DNA from: Zygnema cylindricum
Lineage: Eukaryota; Streptophyta; Zygnematophyceae; Zygnematales; Zygnemataceae
Direction: 5' to 3'
Length of the DNA stretch: 64,000 nucleotides
NCBI GenBank assembly: GCA_037447655.1
Contig: JBBHKE010002505.1
Span: 62,001-126,000 of the forward strand
Shown: piece after piece, positions 60,601-64,000 of the stretch
Numbering within the stretch: position 1 is the stretch's first letter
Layout of the letters: each line of letters begins with the position of its first letter
Notes under the pieces: generated by a model
Seen by the model: only the letters and a program-made list of their open reading frames with translations
What the model was told of the DNA's origin: nothing
Database searches by the model: none
Program-made: the position numbers and the translations under genes

Positions 60601-63498
60601 TTTTTTGTCTTGTAGCTTAACATGCAACCCTATGACGAGTTGCACATTTCTAACATGTAATATTTGTTGTTGGTCAAAAGTTTAAAATCTAGGAAAATAC
60701 ACTTCTAAAGGTTGAAAAAATCGAAAGAGTACACGCCCTTGCGAGTTTTATTTTCCTGAGACAATGTTTTTAACTATTTCTGGTTTACGTGGGCCATTAT
60801 TAGAATGCCGTAACATTCATTTTCATCAATTTCTGATGGTATAAAAACTATTAGGAAGATGTAAACAGAAGTAGATACACATTCTGAAAGCTTAAGTAAA
60901 CCTTGTTTAAGTTTTTTTAATCATCCTTTCACTGCACAAAAAAGCATGTAAACAGCCCTATTCATTACAATCAACCTTGTGTACTTAAATTTTTTTGTTA
61001 TGAAAGCAACCTTTTTTCCTGGAAAACAATATTTTGTAGCGTGGTAGCTTACACTGAAATTTACAAGAGTGTCTTCTTAAAGAAAATCATAATTACAAAT
61101 TAGATTGTCTAGAACATTGGCTATTGAAAAATAGTTACTTGTGATTGTTTATGAGTACAAGACTTCAAAGTACATGTTCAGGTGTAGGTACAGACTTTCA
61201 GTGACATAGATTTGAGTAATTTATCCATAGCTACTCATTTAAAGGCGTCTTTATTTGTGAATAATTTGGTATTTGATTATATTGATACAAATTTTGGAGG
61301 AAACTTAACTGTTTATAACTTGGTTAGGAAATTACTGATACCTTAACATATTTAGTTGTATATGTATATTTTTACGGTAAGGATTGCGATTTGTTATCCA
61401 CTTGTTTTACTACACCCTCCATCACTATTAGAGTTAATAGCACTAACTTGGTCGCGGCTTTTTCTGGCTGAACGTGTTAATCACACTATTTAAGGCAGTG
61501 GACCACATTCCGTTACGTCGCATTATAGTAGCTACGTATTGCACATTCTAATTTCGCATTTACACTATGAATTCGTTACTCTAATTTCGATGGGTGATGT
61601 ATTACAGTTAACACTCTTGTATGGTTTTGAGTTGAAAAAACCTACAAATAGCGACTGACAGTGTGCTATTAAGAGCCAATGGCCTAGATGAAAGCTCAAG
61701 CATCAAAAAGCTTATGTTAGGAATAGGCGTATAATAGATGGCCTGTGAAAGTAAAGAAAAGAAAACATGTCCATACAGGGTGACTGTTCAATTCTAAAAA
61801 AAATGACCGTTGACAATAGTTAAAATTCCATAAGATATAACAGATGGCATAGGTTTGTTGAATACGACATATTTTGGACATTCTGGGATTGGATTTTTTT
61901 TTAGCCAACGGTGTAAGCAAACACTATCTTCTATCGGTCAGATATTAACATTTCATATTTTTCTGGTCTAGTATTCCAAATGCTTTAACGGTTTCCTCTT
62001 TCATCTTTAGTTTTTCTCTTAACCTTACCTGTCCATCTTTTATGCAGGTGGGAGGAGGAATTGCTGCTTTTGTCCTTCTCGGTATTTTTCTTTTTTCGGA
62101 TATTTTGCCTGACACGTGAGTCTCTGGACAAGCATTCAGGAAGGCATTTGTTTAACTTATTTATTGTGCTTGACTCATGGGTATCTCTCACTACTCTATT
62201 CAACTTAATTTGTTTGGATTTTTTTGGCAAGGGATCATTTCAATTCAAGTCTACACAATTTCATGTGTGATGGCCTAAATCATGTCGGCAAACATCATCT
62301 GACATTCCTTTGTCTTTTCTATTAAACAGCTATTTAAATAAGCCCTGTTCAATATAGCGGCCCGTTCTAATTTTATGGACATTGTTGAATATTATTCACT
62401 TCTGACAAACTGAATTGTAACTAAATGGAGTGTTGCATATCAAACGGGTTTTGCCAATAATCGATATGTTCTTTTCGATAATCGATATTTTGACGCGATG
62501 TATCGAACTACCGATAATCGCAATATATTGATATTGGGATATCAGCGTTGTGGATCTACAGCTTGTACAGTCCATACATTTCATACATTTCGTACATTCC
62601 AGAAATTCTGTACATTTTGTACATCTAAAATATTTTCATCAAAAACAAATATCGTTATCGCGCTATATGGGACATTTATCGGAAATCGGATAAATATGGA
62701 ATTTTGAACTTCCCCCTATTACGAAAAACGGAATTGCAAGATTTCTTTATACTTATTTATTTATTTTGTTTTCAATTTCGATAGACACGCAACACTACTG
62801 AATGGTGACCAGAATCATGTCCATATTCTGTGGTTTCATGCTCAGTTATCAGTGTGGGATACGTAATCCGACCGTCTTTCGTTGCTCTAATGTTCGGGAA
62901 AGTGCTGCACTCTTTCCAATTGAAAGTGCATTGAATATAAGTATAAAACCAGCTGAAAGTATGCGTCATTGTGAATCGCAATTAGAGTGAAAAAAATACG
63001 AGCGTGGGATATTTTAGGGTTATTAACTCTGATTCAGTTCCATTGATGTGGCCGATTTGGGCCTCTTAAAGAATTAGCGTCCAGGAAAAAACAATTTGTA
63101 TATAAAAATGCTATCTTGTCGTCAGAGGGCAAAAAACTACGGCAGCAAATCAGTATTATCAGCACCAAAAGCGATTCACGGAGAAGATGATGACCTTTTA
63201 GGATATCATGTCTTTTTGTTCTGGCAATCGCGGAGTTCATTACACTATGACCATACCGGTTTCAGTTTTTACGTCAATTTTTTTGGATTGAATTGGGAGT
63301 GGGTAGTTTTAAGCGGGTTATTATGCTGAGATATTGGTTGTGGTCCTTAGGTGAGGGCATCAAACACGAATTATAAAAGTGATATAATTAAACTCTTTTA
63401 TGATTTGCTATTGTTTGTGATTCAGCGGATCGAGGGTTCCAGCTGCGCGACAGGATGGTGAAATCCAGCTGTCAGCAAAAGAGAGAGCCTCTTTGCAG
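57659..63498 (+). CDS. Membrane-anchored, probably plastid-targeted protein; exons 1-4, runs off the window
   Basis: Exons: 57659-57839, 59629-59735, 62048-62115 and 63426-63498; phases 1, 0, 2, 0 all agree, with GT-AG borders. Residues 1-60 (MASLLAAAWPGHRPSPALPR...) are rich in Ala, Ser, Arg and Pro and nearly free of acids, as in chloroplast transit peptides. Then comes a charged stretch (TPERKRKEVEKELGPLDYDA), a single membrane helix (GGGIAAFVLLGIFLFSDILP, about residues 97-118) and a hydrophilic segment, ARQDGEIQLSAKERASLQ. The rest lies beyond 64000. The transit peptide plus one helix followed by such a segment resembles plastid TPR proteins, but no TPR is visible, so that is a guess. 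An alternative, more canonical donor at 57875 would put exon 2 out of frame. Introns carry MITEs. Confidence 0.7.
57890..58016 (+). repeat. AGGGTTTT-rich (telo-box-like) tract in intron 1
   Basis: Multiple TTTAGGGTTTT, TCAGGGTTTTT and GGGTTTCTCAGGG repeats at the start of intron 1. The reverse-complement type recurs at 58745-58855 (TGAGAAACCCGCTAGAAAC), so the intron holds an imperfect inverted repeat around the minisatellite. AAACCCTA-type boxes occur near 5' ends of many plant genes. Confidence 0.6.
58138..58268 (+). repeat. Purine minisatellite in intron 1
   Basis: About five copies of a 24-26-bp all-purine/T unit (GGGTGGAGAGGAGAGAGAGG type). One strand is almost entirely purine, a composition that favours triplex or R-loop formation. 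The Gly/Glu-rich frames over it are artefacts. Confidence 0.85.
59310..59523. mobile_element. MITE family A, best-preserved copy, intron 1
   Basis: 214 bp with 25-26-bp terminal inverted repeats (TACACCGTGTATCGCTATTA left; reverse complement of TACACCGTGTATCACTATTC right), TA at both outer ends. Noncoding. Confidence 0.85.
61411..61601. mobile_element. MITE family A, copy in intron 2
   Basis: 191 bp. Left end TACACCCTCCATCACTATTA; right end the reverse complement of TACATCACCCATCGAAATTA. The interior resembles the copy at 34146-34348 (shared GTCGCGGCTTTTT-like and TAATTTCGCATT blocks). Confidence 0.7.
62440..62700. mobile_element. MITE family B, diverged fragment, intron 3
   Basis: Contains TTTTGCCAATAATCGATATG and GATAATCGATATTTTGACGC, as in 34370-34430, then decays; a CATACATTTCGTACATT-type short repeat (62570-62625) lies inside. 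Ends not defined. Confidence 0.5.
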
Positions 63499-64000
63499 GT
63501 GGGTTTTTTATTTTAGTTTGTGGGTTTTCAATATTTGCAATTAAAGAGAAGGTCGGGTGATCTCCTAGAAAACTTTGAGGGTGCTGAAATTTAACAGTTA
63601 TTAAACGTGATATAAAGTGGTTGTGTGCCCTTCCTGTTGTTTCTATTGTTGTAAAATGTTCCTCAAAACCTTGAAAAGAGAATCCTGTTCTGGTGAGGAG
63701 GCTGCTGTTTCTGTGTGGCATGAGAGCTGAGAACTTTTAAGTACCACCACATACAAGAAATTCGAATAAGATTCGCCTCTGAATATACTTTCGGGTTTTC
63801 CATTTATGTTTTGATGAATTTACAAGAAGAGTGGGAAAAGGCCCCAAAGAAGGCTACAAAGAACATCACTTCGGACACGATAAACAAAACCATACCATAT
63901 CGAAGTCCTAATTGGACCACGGACGTGTGGTGTCCTTCCAATGTTCCTCTCAATAGGACCCTTTGGTTTTTGACTAAACCGAAACATATTCAGTTTGTTG
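63499..64000 (+). other. Start of intron 4 / unassigned window end
   Basis: Follows the donor CAGGTGGGTT at 63498. No further exon in frame with the upstream gene is recognisable before the window ends, and no other gene was identified. Confidence 0.4.

Overview
The window looks like nuclear DNA from a green plant (land plant or streptophyte alga). Supporting evidence: genes split by GT-AG introns, a gene whose product has a plastid-transit-like N-terminus, an exon matching plastid pyruvate dehydrogenase E1-alpha, Ty1/copia retrotransposons with a tRNA-iMet primer site, and many small MITEs. The species cannot be named from the sequence. Most of the window is repeat; about 7 kb is genic.

Layout. 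(1) 1-27168 is dominated by a GATC/CpG-rich satellite with a 28-bp unit. It runs in one orientation in 1-4132 and in the opposite orientation in 6226-18458 and 21890-27168. The flip is centred on AT-rich arms and a 10-N gap (5204-5213), making an imperfect palindrome of about 12 kb that is either real or a scaffold mis-join. At its right edge the satellite changes to a 27-bp, XhoI-site-rich variant. A retroelement carrying gag zinc knuckles and an aspartic protease, but no reverse transcriptase before its polypurine tract and LTR, sits inside the array (18459-21889). (2) 27169-29933 is AT-rich with one orphan exon of plastid PDH E1-alpha. (3) 29934-33705 (minus) holds a complete seven-exon gene for a 421-residue protein that I cannot name; all intron phases agree. 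Its introns and upstream flank carry copies of a new-looking MITE family. (4) 34146-38300 has two MITEs back to back, low-complexity DNA and one candidate exon. (5) 38502-45817 is bounded by a 584-bp LTR pair around a decayed minus-strand copia element, itself interrupted by a probable solo LTR and by copied patches of nearby sequence. (6) 47707-48681 (minus) is a trihelix/Myb-SANT-like reading frame with one internal stop. (7) 49795-56079 is a plus-strand copia element with nearly identical LTRs, badly broken ORFs, and a partial tandem copy upstream. (8) 57659-64000 (plus) holds the first four exons of a membrane-anchored, probably plastid protein that runs off the window; its introns hold MITEs and a purine minisatellite.

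The genes do not form a pathway. The striking content is repeat structure: the palindromic satellite, the 28-to-27-bp unit switch, a gag-protease-only element, a 13-copy strictly 20-bp repeat within an LTR, a near-perfect hairpin growing out of a 25-bp tandem repeat, and MITE families concentrated around the two genes.
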